From: Bacteroidales bacterium UBA5515
GTDB taxonomy: Bacteria; Bacteroidota; Bacteroidia; Bacteroidales; P3
Assembly (NCBI GenBank): GCA_002423895.1
Contig: DIOL01000024.1
Coordinates: 1-29,271, forward strand
Length of the DNA stretch: 29,271 nucleotides
Reading direction: 5' to 3'
The notes beneath the pieces were generated by a model, which worked only from the letters and a program-made list of their open reading frames with translations, did not search any database and was not told the DNA's origin. Below are positions 1 to 8,897 of the stretch, one piece after another. Each line of letters opens with the position of its first letter. Positions within the stretch are counted from its first letter, which is position 1. Both the position numbers and the translations under genes were made by a program.

Positions 1-731
1 TTTTTTATTACTACCAAATATTCCGCAATCTTTTTTTCTCTTTTTTTTATCTATTACCCCCCAAAAACCTTGTAAAGAAAGTTTTATAACTGTAATTTTT
101 TTTGCACTTTTTTTATACCTTTTTCTCCTATCTTGCCTTTTATCGCCTTTTTTCGGGAATCGTTGAATTGTTTTCGAACAGTTATTCTTTGATTTTAGTC
201 TGAAAACTCAAATTGGGGGTGTATCATTCGGTGAATTATTCCTCAAAAACTGTCTATTTTTTTAAAAATCGACGATTATATTGCAATATCTGGTAAGATT
301 ATTCCCAATATTGATATTATATATTAAAATTACAAAGTCTAAACAAGACAAAAAAGGACTTATTTACTCCATTCTTATTTATTATTGTATAAGTATTTTT
401 TGTTTTTCGCTTTTTCCCAATAAAATTGACTTGTTCTATATAAATTAAATGCCATCTTTTTCTATCTAAATAGTAGATATATCTACTAACTCGAAGATTC
501 AAAATAATTAAATAAGACTTTGATGTCAAAACAATGCCATTGTTTTGAGTTCTAATAGAAGTTTAGTTAGATTGAAAGCTTATTAAATAGGTTTATAAGC
601 TTATTTAGCGACTTAAAAGACTTGATTAAATAAAATTTATGCTGACTATTATTCTTATCTGTAAAAGTTATGAGAGAATATTCTTATTCTAATTTTATAG
701 GACAACAATGTTTTTTAATCAACTATTGTTG
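1..731. other. Gene-free AT-rich stretch at the window edge with small hairpins
   Basis: I see no convincing gene here. The only open frame of note (minus, 317-529) has no family resemblance and reads like random AT-rich sequence. Hairpins seen: 527-547, nine perfect pairs around a GCC loop (CAAAACAAT/ATTGTTTTG); 576-602, eight pairs (AAGCTTAT/ATAAGCTT); 675-690, six pairs; and 703-731, seven pairs (CAACAAT/ATTGTTG), which sits just beyond the dnaJ terminator and may act as a backup. The first 130 bases are rich in T runs. I find no tRNA, rRNA or IS signature. Confidence 0.5.
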
Positions 732-774
732 CAAAAAAATAACTCCTTATTCAAGTAAATTAGAATAAGGAGTT
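732..774 (-). terminator. Rho-independent terminator of the purA...dnaJ gene group
   Basis: A perfect 12-bp stem (741-752 pairs with 763-774, GAATAAGGAGTT/AACTCCTTATTC) has a 10-nt loop. On the minus strand it is followed at once by ATTTTTTTGC. It lies about 60 bases downstream of the dnaJ stop codon, as expected for the end of the gene group. Confidence 0.88.
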
Positions 775-832
775 AGTGATTTATAATAAGGTTTTAATTT
801 TCTGAATTAAGAAGTCAGAAAACTATTACTGT

Positions 833-2002
833 TTAATTAAACATATTCTTCATTTTTTCGAAGAAACTCTTTTCTTTTGCAGATGGTTTTGGTTTGAAAT
901 TTTCTGATTTTTGAAGACCTTCAAGTATCTTCTTTTCTTCTTTACTATATGATTTAGGTATCCATACATCAACTCTTACCAACATATCTCCTTTTCCATA
1001 TCCATTTACATCTGGCAATCCTTTTCCTCTTAAACGGTAAACTTTACCTGATGTCATTCCTTGTTCAATTTTAAACTTAGCTTGACCTCCTAAGGTTGGA
1101 ACTTCTAATGTAGTTCCTAATATTGCCTCAGATACTGTGATGTATGTTTGAAGACATATATTATTGCCATCTCTTTCAAAGTTTTCATGAGGAATTTCTT
1201 CTATAGAAACTATCAAATCTCCATTTACACCATTTCTTACTCCTGCATTTCCTAATCCAGGGAAAGAAATTTGCATTCCATCTGCCACACCTGCAGGAAT
1301 GTTGATTGTCAAAACTTCTTCTGACTTAACAATTCCATCACCATGACATACAGTACATTTATCTTTAATGATTTTTCCCTCACCCTGACAAGTTGGACAG
1401 GTTGTTTGGGTTTGCATATTTCCTAAAATAGTTCTTTGAACTTGTGTAACATAACCTGCACCATGACAAGTAGAACATGTTGTTGTTTCTGAACCTTTTT
1501 TTGCTCCAGAACCATGGCATTCATTACAAGTTACATATTTATTAACCTTAATCTTCTTCTCAACGCCCTTTTCAATATCTTCTAAAGTAAGTTTAATCTT
1601 TATTCTTAAAGAGCTTCCTTTATTAACTCTTGAGCCTGCACGTGTACGTTCAGAACCAAAACCCCCAAAGCCACTAAAGCCTCCAAAGCCACCTCTACCT
1701 CCAAATATATCACCAAACATACTAAATATGTCATCCATATTCATTCCCGCACCAGCTCCTCCAAATCCTGGACCATCTACTCCTGCATGTCCAAACTGAT
1801 CATATTTAGCTCGTTTTTCTTTATTTGAAAGAACTTCATAAGCTTCTGCCGCTTCTTTAAATTTTTCCTCAGCATCCTTATCGTTTGGATTTCTGTCTGG
1901 ATGAAACTTTAAGGCAAGTTTTCGGTAAGATTTCTTAAGCTCTTCATCAGTAGCTGTCTTGCTTACTCCCAAAATTTCATAATAATCTCTTTTTGCTGCC
2001 AT
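833..2002 (-). CDS. dnaJ: Chaperone protein DnaJ (Hsp40)
   Basis: Co-chaperone that stimulates DnaK ATPase and delivers unfolded clients; cytoplasmic. The 389-residue protein has the full type I layout: a J domain at about 5-70 with the HPD motif at 34-36, a Gly/Phe-rich linker at about 72-118, four CxxCxGxG zinc repeats (CNECHGSG from 159, CSTCHGAG from 176, CPTCQGEG from 202, CTVCHGDG from 216), and a C-terminal substrate-binding region. The length is normal for the family. It starts 13 bases after grpE and is the last gene before the terminator at 732-774. No CIRCE element was seen upstream, so heat control is not evident from the sequence. Confidence 0.97.
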   Translation of the reverse strand: MAAKRDYYEILGVSKTATDEELKKSYRKLALKFHPDRNPNDKDAEEKFKEAAEAYEVLSNKEKRAKYDQFGHAGVDGPGFGGAGAGMNMDDIFSMFGDIFGGRGGFGGFSGFGGFGSERTRAGSRVNKGSSLRIKIKLTLEDIEKGVEKKIKVNKYVTCNECHGSGAKKGSETTTCSTCHGAGYVTQVQRTILGNMQTQTTCPTCQGEGKIIKDKCTVCHGDGIVKSEEVLTINIPAGVADGMQISFPGLGNAGVRNGVNGDLIVSIEEIPHENFERDGNNICLQTYITVSEAILGTTLEVPTLGGQAKFKIEQGMTSGKVYRLRGKGLPDVNGYGKGDMLVRVDVWIPKSYSKEEKKILEGLQKSENFKPKPSAKEKSFFEKMKNMFN

Positions 2003-2015
2003 TATCTTTATAATA

Positions 2016-2612
2016 TTATATAGCTACTACAACTTTTGAAAATCTTATTACTTTATCGAACATAGTGTATCCTTTAAGTAATTCTTCTATAACTAATCCC
2101 TTTTGGCTTTCATCTTGTGCTGGAAACTGAGAAACAGCTTCATGGAGATTTTCATCAAACTTTTCTCCTTTAGCATTTAATGGTTTAACTCCTTTTTGAG
2201 TTAAGAAATTCATCAATTTGTTATAAACTAATAGTATTCCTTCTTTTGATGTTTGTGGTATATTTTCTTGGTTGTTTAAATCTTCAATAGCTCTTTCATA
2301 ATCATCAACAATTGTCAAAAGACCTTTTATTGTTTCTTCAGAAGCATATTGAATCATTTCCATTTTTTCTTTAGAAGTTCTCTTTCGAAAGTTTTCAAAA
2401 TCGGAATATAATCTTAGATATTTATCATTTATTTCTTCCAATTTCTTTCCCATTTCTTCTAATTTATTTATTTCTGAATTAGAATCATTCTCTGGAACAT
2501 TAATTTCTTCATTTGGATTTGTTTCTGCTGTAGCTGTATCTTCTTTGAGATTATCCATAGTTTCATTGTTAATTTTGTTAATTTTGTCCATTTTCTTTTT
2601 CCTTTTAATCAT
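2016..2612 (-). CDS. grpE: Nucleotide exchange factor GrpE
   Basis: Exchanges ADP for ATP on DnaK. The 198-residue product has a charged, low-complexity N-terminal third, a long coiled coil, and the conserved GrpE core (NFRKRTSKEKME, then GILLVYNKL, then the C-terminal beta segment with VIRFSKVVVA). I chose ATG 2612 rather than the in-frame TTG at 2630, because the codons between them spell out a strong Shine-Dalgarno (AGGAGG at 2619-2624, six bases before the ATG), which is rare in this window. It lies 51 bases after the OstA-like gene and 13 before dnaJ. A short palindrome at 2653-2667 lies just upstream. Confidence 0.95.
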   Translation of the reverse strand: MIKRKKKMDKINKINNETMDNLKEDTATAETNPNEEINVPENDSNSEINKLEEMGKKLEEINDKYLRLYSDFENFRKRTSKEKMEMIQYASEETIKGLLTIVDDYERAIEDLNNQENIPQTSKEGILLVYNKLMNFLTQKGVKPLNAKGEKFDENLHEAVSQFPAQDESQKGLVIEELLKGYTMFDKVIRFSKVVVAI

Positions 2613-2618
2613 TTTCTT

Positions 2619-2624
2619 CCTCCT
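2619..2624 (-). promoter_or_regulatory. Strong Shine-Dalgarno of grpE
   Basis: AGGAGG lies six bases upstream of ATG 2612. It decides the start: the longer TTG reading (2630) would translate through it as Arg-Arg. Most other genes in the window lack a recognisable Shine-Dalgarno. Confidence 0.8.
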
Positions 2625-2652
2625 ATTCAAGTTTTGTTCCTAAATATCAAAA

Positions 2653-2667
2653 ATGACAAATTGTCAT
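2653..2667. promoter_or_regulatory. Palindrome between the OstA-like gene and grpE
   Basis: ATGACAAATTGTCAT has 7-bp arms around one central base. It overlaps the stop codon of the OstA-like gene (TGA at 2664-2666) and lies about 40 bases upstream of grpE. It may be an operator for grpE-dnaJ or chance. It does not match CIRCE. Confidence 0.3.
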
Positions 2668-4196
2668 CTTTTAATAAATATATCTTCTGGTTTTAATGGT
2701 CTTTCTTTTATTCTCCATTCAAAACCTTTTAATTTCTTATCTTCTTCTTTAACATTTTCTTCATCATCAGTAAAAAAGACAGGATTGGTTATAGTAGTTA
2801 TTTTTTTAATCTTATTTTTTGAAACATAAATTTTCATTTCAGAACCACTTCCCACATTAATACCTAAAAGCTTTGGTACTTTGTTTTTTTCTTCTTCCCA
2901 AATATAATAAATTGATTGAGCATTTCCATAAACTTCAACAAGATATAACTTATTCTTATTAAAGAAAGCTTTCATCTTTTTACCATAAATTTGATTAAAA
3001 CGCTCCTCAGTTAATGTATCTGCATCTTGAATAACAAAAGCTTTTGGGAACATTTCAGCACTATAGATATACTTTTTGCCAATATTCATAATGATAGTAT
3101 CGGCAGTTATTTGATTCTCTTCCGACCACATTATTGGTCTATCTAACATATATAATAATGAATCATTCATATAAAAATACATTCTTTCTGCAGCAGCTTG
3201 AATATCTTCCCTATATACTTTAGCACCATAATATGCATAAATGTTCTTAACGTTCATTAATGTGTCGTGATTAACCCATATTGTATCAGCATGCATATAC
3301 AAGGTGTCTTTACCATTGATTTGACGCATTAAGGCTTGTTGAGTTAAAAAAGTGTATGAATTTGTATCTAAACTATTATTTATATATGCTTTGTGAGATG
3401 TAAGAATTATGTGCTGTGCTGTATCTTCAATATAAACATTTTTTAATCCTTCACCAAGCTTAGTTTGAGAATTATAAAAGAGAGTATCTGCCTGAAGAAT
3501 TCTATTTTCATTCAACATTTGAGATTGTTTATATGACATAGATTCTTCCGTTTTGGTATTAAACCAACCTAGCTCTGTATAAATAAAAGTGCTGTCCTTT
3601 GTAATTATGTTTGTAGGGCCATAAAATGTTGCTATGTCGGTATTAGTATTATATACCATAGTGTCTGAATAAACTTTTGTTTTTTCAGAATTGATTTCAA
3701 CATTTCTTACGAAATAAATATCTTTTGTGGTCATATCATAAGTTGCTTGACGACTTCTCAAAGTTGATTTATTATCGTAAATATCAGCCCATCTTGTATA
3801 ACTAACTGTATTTGGAATTCTTTCTAAGATAAGATAAGTTGTATTTAAAGTTATATTATTATCTTTCATAACAACTTTTTCTCCAAACATTTCTGCTACT
3901 TTTGTTTCTCCTTCATAATACAACTCATCACCCCAAACGTGCAATGAATCATGTTGAACAATATGGATATTTCCAAAAGATCTAAAGCGATTTTCTTTTT
4001 CATTGAAAATCGCTGAATCACAATACATCCTCATTCCTTCATGTTCAAACTGCACCTCCTTTGTCATAATGATTTCATCAGGGAAAGAAGGACGAGTTTC
4101 GCTCCAAGAAGCTTTATAATTTATTTTCTTTTGGCTAAAAACATTTGGGGTAAAGATTATAACACATAAAAAAATGAATATAATCTTTAATTTCAT
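2664..4196 (-). CDS. OstA-like protein (LptA/LptD N-terminal-like domain), periplasmic
   Basis: The 510-residue protein has a signal peptide (hydrophobic 5-16, cleavage likely after NVFSQ, about 22). The rest is repeated beta-strand units of the OstA/LptA type (for example MYCDSAIFNEKENRFRSFGN, GDELYYEGETKVAEMFGEK, VYSDTMVYNTNTDIATFYG), the beta-jellyroll fold that carries lipopolysaccharide across the periplasm. In Bacteroidetes this family is usually called OstA-like; a role in LPS transport or outer-membrane assembly is inferred from the fold, not shown here. It has no C-terminal LptD barrel, so it is not LptD itself. It starts 21 bases after the PepSY-like gene and appears cotranscribed with purA upstream and grpE-dnaJ downstream. 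Confidence 0.8.
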   Translation of the reverse strand: MKLKIIFIFLCVIIFTPNVFSQKKINYKASWSETRPSFPDEIIMTKEVQFEHEGMRMYCDSAIFNEKENRFRSFGNIHIVQHDSLHVWGDELYYEGETKVAEMFGEKVVMKDNNITLNTTYLILERIPNTVSYTRWADIYDNKSTLRSRQATYDMTTKDIYFVRNVEINSEKTKVYSDTMVYNTNTDIATFYGPTNIITKDSTFIYTELGWFNTKTEESMSYKQSQMLNENRILQADTLFYNSQTKLGEGLKNVYIEDTAQHIILTSHKAYINNSLDTNSYTFLTQQALMRQINGKDTLYMHADTIWVNHDTLMNVKNIYAYYGAKVYREDIQAAAERMYFYMNDSLLYMLDRPIMWSEENQITADTIIMNIGKKYIYSAEMFPKAFVIQDADTLTEERFNQIYGKKMKAFFNKNKLYLVEVYGNAQSIYYIWEEEKNKVPKLLGINVGSGSEMKIYVSKNKIKKITTITNPVFFTDDEENVKEEDKKLKGFEWRIKERPLKPEDIFIKR

Positions 4197-4217
4197 ATTA
4201 AATTTATCTTCTTTATA

Positions 4218-5321
4218 TTACTCCTCATCATATTCATAATCATCAGCAGCACCAGCTAAACCTTGGAATTTAAATGATTTATCATAAAGAAGTTTAATAG
4301 TTTTTACGTCTTTTCTTCCTTTAATTTTTTCAGTTAGCTCAACGTAAAAATATTGTTCAAGTTTTCTGTCTGTAATAGTTCGTTTATATTTTGTGTCGTA
4401 ATCAACCTTTTGGATAAAAGATAGTTTTGCATTTGGATAACGTTGATCAAGGTCTTTAAGAATTATACGAGGATAACGACTTGGGGCAACACTTGTAGTT
4501 GTAGACATTACCATACCATCAGGCATAAATAAAGTTTCAAGTTCAGTACCTTGACGATTTTTAAAATATGCTTTGTAGTTTTCCCCTTCTTTTTTCCATT
4601 CATCAACTTCAATTCTTGGATATTTTTTTGCAAAAGCCTTTGTTACTGTCTCTGGAATTTTTGGAGTTTCATTTATTTCTGGAGTTTCTATATCTACCTT
4701 TCTCCCTTTTTTACCACTATTCTTAGGATCTTTATTTGCTGCAACATAATTTTCATCTCCAATTTCTAGTCCTGTACCTGGCAATGCAGTTCTTTCAGCC
4801 ATTTTCTTTTGTTGGCGTTCAATATCTTCTGGGTTTAAACGAGCTATATAATCCTTTTTAACAAAATCAGGGTCTGGAGCGTTGGTTTTAATCATCTTAC
4901 CTCTTGTATCAAAAATCATTTCATACTCAGTTTGACCAACTCCTTTCATTGAAATAATTAATCTATAATAATTATCTCCACCATAATCTTCAACGTACTC
5001 GGATTTTTTGATTCTATAGCCAGGATAGTTATTAATAAAATAATTTGCTACCAAAGTAGGAAGTTCTTGTTCTGGAACATTGAAAATTGTAAACTGCCAA
5101 TTTCCATTTGCTGTAAGAAAAACTCTTCCAATTCTATTGTCTATATCAATTTCTGCAACATACTGACCTGTTTCAAAATACCAACCTAATAATTTATAAT
5201 CGGTATATGTATTTTGCAACCCCATTCTAACTTCTTGTGGAATGTCTGAAAGTCTTAGTTTTTGAGCTTGCAATGATAAAGTACAAGCAAAAAGAATAAT
5301 TATTAATAAAATCTTTCTCAT
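4218..5321 (-). CDS. PepSY-like (beta-lactamase-inhibitor-like fold) secreted protein
   Basis: The 367-residue protein has a clear signal peptide (hydrophobic 4-17, then LQAQ). At least two PepSY-like units are visible. The first runs from about 22 to 145 (IPQEVRMGLQNTYTDYKLLGWYFETGQYVAEI; VANYFINNYPGYRIKKSEY...YRLIISMKG). The second starts at about 220 (VTKAFAKKYPRIEVDEWKKEGENYKAYFKN; LDQRYPNAKLSFIQKVDYD...YFYVELTEK). A charged linker at about 170-220 is rich in Lys and Pro. This family is common in Bacteroidetes and binds an unknown ligand in the periplasm. The C-terminus is acidic (DDYEYDEE). It begins 13 bases after purA and sits directly before the OstA-like gene, suggesting an envelope role. 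Precise function unknown. Confidence 0.75.
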   Translation of the reverse strand: MRKILLIIILFACTLSLQAQKLRLSDIPQEVRMGLQNTYTDYKLLGWYFETGQYVAEIDIDNRIGRVFLTANGNWQFTIFNVPEQELPTLVANYFINNYPGYRIKKSEYVEDYGGDNYYRLIISMKGVGQTEYEMIFDTRGKMIKTNAPDPDFVKKDYIARLNPEDIERQQKKMAERTALPGTGLEIGDENYVAANKDPKNSGKKGRKVDIETPEINETPKIPETVTKAFAKKYPRIEVDEWKKEGENYKAYFKNRQGTELETLFMPDGMVMSTTTSVAPSRYPRIILKDLDQRYPNAKLSFIQKVDYDTKYKRTITDRKLEQYFYVELTEKIKGRKDVKTIKLLYDKSFKFQGLAGAADDYEYDEE

Positions 5322-5334
5322 ATCTTTTTATAGA

Positions 5335-6633
5335 TTATATTTTAACTTTAAATATTGTATCCTCTCTATCAGGACTTGTTGATATTATTGCAACATTAAC
5401 TCCTGTTATTTTTTCTATGTTAGCAATATAGCACTTAAGTTCTTCTGGCAAATCATTATACGACTTAATACCATGAAGGTTACTATTCCAACCTTTATGT
5501 TCATCAAGAACAACTTCTATTTTTTCTCCTAAGTCATAAGGTACTTGAATGGATTCAATGTTATTAATCTTATAATTTGTACACATTTTAACAACATCAA
5601 AATCATTAAGAACGTCCACTTTAGTAACTACTAAATCGGTAACTCCACTTAACATACAAGCATAGTTTAGAGCAGGAATATCTATCCATCCACATCTTCG
5701 AGGACGACCTGTAGTAGATCCGAATTCTTTTCCCATAACTCTAAGTTTTTCTCCTGTTTCATCAAATAACTCTGTTGGGAATGGTCCACTTCCAACTCTT
5801 GTACAATATGCTTTACATAAACCAAATACTCTTCCGATATTTGAAGGTGCAATACCTAATCCAGAACAAACACCTGCTGTTATTGTATTAGATGAAGTAA
5901 CAAAAGGATAAGATCCAAAATCAATATCTAACATTGAGCCTTGAGCTCCTTCTGCTAAAATCTTTTTACCTTCTTTCAATGCGTCATTTAGAAAATACTC
6001 GCTATTGATAAAAGAAAAATGTTTAAGTGTTTCTAATGAATTAAACCATCTTTTTTCATACTCTTCAAAAGATATATTATCTATTGAGAATGAAGACAAA
6101 TCATGTCCTAAAGATATTAATTGTCTTAAATGTGTTTCTTTTAAATCATTATATCTTGTAATCCAATCTTCTCTTAAAATATCTCCAACTCTTAATCCTA
6201 TACGAGCAATTTTGTCTGTGTAAGTAGGTCCAATTCCTTTTAATGTTGAACCAATTTTTTCTTTACCCTTAAATAATTCATTGGCAATATCTAACATTCT
6301 ATGTGAAGGAGTAATAAGGTGAGCTTTTTTTGAAATAAATAGATTTTTGGTTGGTTTCATCCCTTTTGCTTCCAAATCCCTAATTTCTCTTTCAAAAATA
6401 AGTGGTTCTATTAAAACTCCATTTCCAATAATATTTTGTTTTTCGGAATGAAATATTCCAGAAGGTATAATATTTAACACATGCTTAATACCATTAAACT
6501 CTAAGGTATGTCCTGCATTTGGACCGCCTTGAAAACGAGCAATAATATCATATTTTGGAGTAAGAACATCAACTATTTTTCCTTTTCCTTCATCCCCCCA
6601 CTGTAAACCAAGTAAAACATCTACTTTATTCAT
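5335..6633 (-). CDS. purA: Adenylosuccinate synthetase
   Basis: Joins IMP and aspartate using GTP, the first committed step from IMP to AMP; cytoplasmic. The 432-residue protein has the standard length. The N-terminal P-loop-like motif QWGDEGKGK (11-19) includes the catalytic Asp14, and GPNAGHT includes His42. The IMP and GTP binding segments are recognisable (GSTLKGIGPTYTDK, GVCSGLGIAPSNIGRVFGL, TTGRPRRCGWID, VTKVDVL). It is the first gene of a run through PepSY-like, OstA-like, grpE and dnaJ with gaps of 13, 21, 51 and 13 bases. The 76-base gap to the upstream kinase contains only a poor -7 candidate (TATTTTCG at 6691-6698 on the minus strand). Confidence 0.97.
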   Translation of the reverse strand: MNKVDVLLGLQWGDEGKGKIVDVLTPKYDIIARFQGGPNAGHTLEFNGIKHVLNIIPSGIFHSEKQNIIGNGVLIEPLIFEREIRDLEAKGMKPTKNLFISKKAHLITPSHRMLDIANELFKGKEKIGSTLKGIGPTYTDKIARIGLRVGDILREDWITRYNDLKETHLRQLISLGHDLSSFSIDNISFEEYEKRWFNSLETLKHFSFINSEYFLNDALKEGKKILAEGAQGSMLDIDFGSYPFVTSSNTITAGVCSGLGIAPSNIGRVFGLCKAYCTRVGSGPFPTELFDETGEKLRVMGKEFGSTTGRPRRCGWIDIPALNYACMLSGVTDLVVTKVDVLNDFDVVKMCTNYKINNIESIQVPYDLGEKIEVVLDEHKGWNSNLHGIKSYNDLPEELKCYIANIEKITGVNVAIISTSPDREDTIFKVKI

Positions 6634-6709
6634 TATATAAATTCAATTTTTGAAATTAACATTTAACTTATTAAACGCGCAAACTATCTGCGAAAATACA
6701 ATTTTTTTA

Positions 6710-7570
6710 TTAATTATTATCTTTTAGATCTAAATAAAAATGAAAATCCACTAAATCTTTGAGTGGTGCTTGTATAAACTTTCCTATATCTAAACCATAT
6801 TCCAACGCAACTTCTTTAAAAACATCTTGACATAAAAAGCCAACACTTCCAACAACATTTATCTTATATTCAGTATAGTTGGAATAGAGCAATATTTGAT
6901 TATCAAAGAAAGAACGGAAACTTTCCTTTATTAAGTTTCTGCAATATTCATTTTGTTTTTTGTCTACAACAAATTTTGCAAAAGAAGCCAAATAGTAGTT
7001 AGGAACACTTCCTTTATACAATCTGTTTAAAAAATCTGATTCTTCTCCTGGAAATTGAATTGAAAATTCTTTTTCTAAATCCTTTGGCAATAAATGGCGA
7101 AGATAATTTCTTAGAATCAATTTTCCTATATTTGTTCCTGCTCCTTCATCACAAAGAACATAGCCTAAAGAAGGAACATTCTCAAGAATATTTTCTCCAT
7201 CGTAAAGACATGAATTTGAACCAGTACCTAATATTGCACAAAGTCCTTTTTCTTTTTGGCATAAAGCTCTTGCTGCTCCAAGCAAATCGTGTTCTATTTC
7301 AATATTAGCATTTGTAAAATACTGAGAAAAAATCTCTTTCAACTCATTCTTCTTAACCTCAGCACTGCAACCTGCTCCATAAAATTTCAAAACATCAACA
7401 TCCTTTGGATTAATATTTGAAATTAATACAGATTCTATTTCCTGACAAATTGCTTCCTGAGATATGTTATATGGATTCATTCCACATGTTGAAATGAATT
7501 TTCTGTTATTATACTTATCAACCAGACACCAATCAGCCTTGGTTGAACCACTGTCGCAAACTAACAACAT
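6710..7570 (-). CDS. BadF/BadG-type ATPase, N-acetylglucosamine-kinase-like
   Basis: The 286-residue ASKHA-fold kinase has the phosphate-1 motif CDSGSTKADW at the N-terminus (5-14), the segment GTGSNSCLYDG and the adenosine-side motif GYVLCDEGAGTNIGK (137-151), as in eukaryote-type N-acetylglucosamine kinases of the BadF/BadG/BcrA/BcrD family. The family phosphorylates amino sugars salvaged from peptidoglycan or chitin; that substrate is an inference from resemblance. It is probably soluble. It has its own well-formed promoter (7590-7620), so it is likely transcribed separately from the ATP-grasp gene 66 bases upstream, and its transcript may continue into purA 76 bases downstream. Confidence 0.8.
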   Translation of the reverse strand: MLLVCDSGSTKADWCLVDKYNNRKFISTCGMNPYNISQEAICQEIESVLISNINPKDVDVLKFYGAGCSAEVKKNELKEIFSQYFTNANIEIEHDLLGAARALCQKEKGLCAILGTGSNSCLYDGENILENVPSLGYVLCDEGAGTNIGKLILRNYLRHLLPKDLEKEFSIQFPGEESDFLNRLYKGSVPNYYLASFAKFVVDKKQNEYCRNLIKESFRSFFDNQILLYSNYTEYKINVVGSVGFLCQDVFKEVALEYGLDIGKFIQAPLKDLVDFHFYLDLKDNN

Positions 7571-7589
7571 TTTATGTATTATTTTTTTG

Positions 7590-7620
7590 CAAAATTAATA
7601 CATTACACGAGAAAGACAAT
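7590..7620 (-). promoter_or_regulatory. Bacteroidetes-type promoter of the BadF-type kinase
   Basis: On the minus strand the -7 box TAATTTTG occupies 7590-7597 and is followed by CA-like sequence. ATTG (one mismatch to TTTG) lies at 7617-7620 with a 19-bp spacer, matching the usual Bacteroidetes spacing. The start codon at 7570 follows about 20 bases downstream. Confidence 0.65.
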
Positions 7621-7636
7621 ATTTTTAGACCTAAGT

Positions 7637-8788
7637 TTATTTTAAAAGAGTTTTTACTTCCAAAGTTGTAATATTATGAAGTTCTCTTTCCGTATTCCCA
7701 TCAATTTCTGCAAATACATGAGCAAGAATATTTAATTTAGGATTATTAATAAGTCTTAGTTCCAAAATATTTGAAAATTGCATTTTTAACTTATCAATAT
7801 CTAATATTGGATCCTTTACTCCTTCTGGTTTTTCAATAATTGAGAAATAATATGTTTTATTTTCTCTACCTTTCCAAATAGCATTATAATCAGGAGTTTT
7901 CCTTGTAAAGAAATATGTTAAAGGATGTTCTCCTACAAATTTGCAGAATAGTTCATTTAAACACATCCCTGTAAAACGCAAAGGATTAATTTCTATTGGT
8001 ATAATTGTCTTTCCATCGGCTCTCATTTCAATATGAACTGCTATATTGTTTAAATTTAAAACAGAATTCAAACCTCGAATATAATCTGTAAATACTTCCA
8101 AATATTTATCAAATAATACTTTATTAGTTAGATATAATCTATCGCTAACGTCTTTAGTTGATGAAAAACGATGTTCAAATATATTTATAATAACTGGTTC
8201 TTTATCCCTAAAATATACATCAATAGCATATTCTGTACCTTTTATATAAGATTCAATTATAAAACGATTATCTCCAACTACTGTATCAGGAAATAAATCT
8301 GATATACTTTTAAAGTTATTTTCTATATCATTTATTGCATTTTTCCAATCTTCAAAGCTTTCTATTGTGTAAACACCTGCACTTAAAAATCCAACAGATG
8401 GTTTTAATACAACAGGTAAATGAATTTTAGATATATCAAATGTGAATAAATCAAGATAATTGATTTCTTTAAAAAGAAAGTCTTTATAAACTCCTTCACA
8501 TGCTTTTCTAAATTCATATTTATCTTTTAGCAATGTTACTTGTTTAATTATATATTCTCCTTTTAATGCATTACAAACTCCATCCAATGCATATTCTGAA
8601 ACAGTATATAAAAGAGGAGATGACATTGAATGATATTGATATAAAAATTCTTTTCCTTCTATTAAATTTAATTTTTCATGAGATAAAAATTGTTTCACAG
8701 AAAAATCATTCTTTAATACTGGCATTTGAGTTTTTTCAAGATAATTTAGCAATGTTTCTGATACATAAGGTTCTTCTAAAACTACCAT
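7637..8788 (-). CDS. ATP-grasp domain enzyme, substrate unknown
   Basis: The 383-residue protein carries an ATP-grasp fold. The lysine-bearing segment LPVVLKPSVGFLSAGVYTI (about 123-141), the central strand FIIESYIKGTEYAIDVYF (about 177-194), and the metal-binding end HIEMRADGKTIIPIEINPLRF (Glu and Asn as Mg ligands, about 252-272) are all visible. Enzymes of this kind ligate a carboxylate, activated as acyl phosphate, to an amine or thiol. No biosynthetic partner (peptide carrier, cofactor gene) is adjacent, so the substrate is unknown. It lies downstream of the thioesterase gene beyond a stem-loop (8826-8861), and I see no clear promoter of its own. Confidence 0.75.
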   Translation of the reverse strand: MVVLEEPYVSETLLNYLEKTQMPVLKNDFSVKQFLSHEKLNLIEGKEFLYQYHSMSSPLLYTVSEYALDGVCNALKGEYIIKQVTLLKDKYEFRKACEGVYKDFLFKEINYLDLFTFDISKIHLPVVLKPSVGFLSAGVYTIESFEDWKNAINDIENNFKSISDLFPDTVVGDNRFIIESYIKGTEYAIDVYFRDKEPVIINIFEHRFSSTKDVSDRLYLTNKVLFDKYLEVFTDYIRGLNSVLNLNNIAVHIEMRADGKTIIPIEINPLRFTGMCLNELFCKFVGEHPLTYFFTRKTPDYNAIWKGRENKTYYFSIIEKPEGVKDPILDIDKLKMQFSNILELRLINNPKLNILAHVFAEIDGNTERELHNITTLEVKTLLK

Positions 8789-8825
8789 TTTTTTGTGTTA
8801 TAAGTTTATTAAAATACGTAATCAT

Positions 8826-8861
8826 ATAGAGTAATAATACTATGATAGATTATTACTCTAT
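8826..8861 (-). terminator. Stem-loop after the thioesterase gene, possible terminator or processing site
   Basis: Thirteen perfect pairs (8826-8838 with 8849-8861, ATAGAGTAATAAT/ATTATTACTCTAT) surround a 10-nt loop. It lies 36 bases after the end of the cluster that starts with DUF134. On the minus strand there is no T run after it, only an A run before it, so termination would have to be factor-assisted; the T run lies on the plus-strand side. Confidence 0.5.
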
Positions 8862-8897
8862 TTTTTAGGATATAAATCAAAATCTTTATATTGAATA

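Noticed and set aside
160..190. tRNA T-loop-like TTCGAA
   Set aside because: No surrounding cloverleaf, anticodon arm or CCA end on either strand.
317..529. Open frame of about 70 codons on the minus strand
   Set aside because: No family resemblance, AT-driven composition, no promoter or ribosome site, not in a gene run.
2612..2700. CIRCE heat-shock operator before grpE
   Set aside because: No TTAGCACTC-N9-GAGTGCTAA-like inverted repeat was found.
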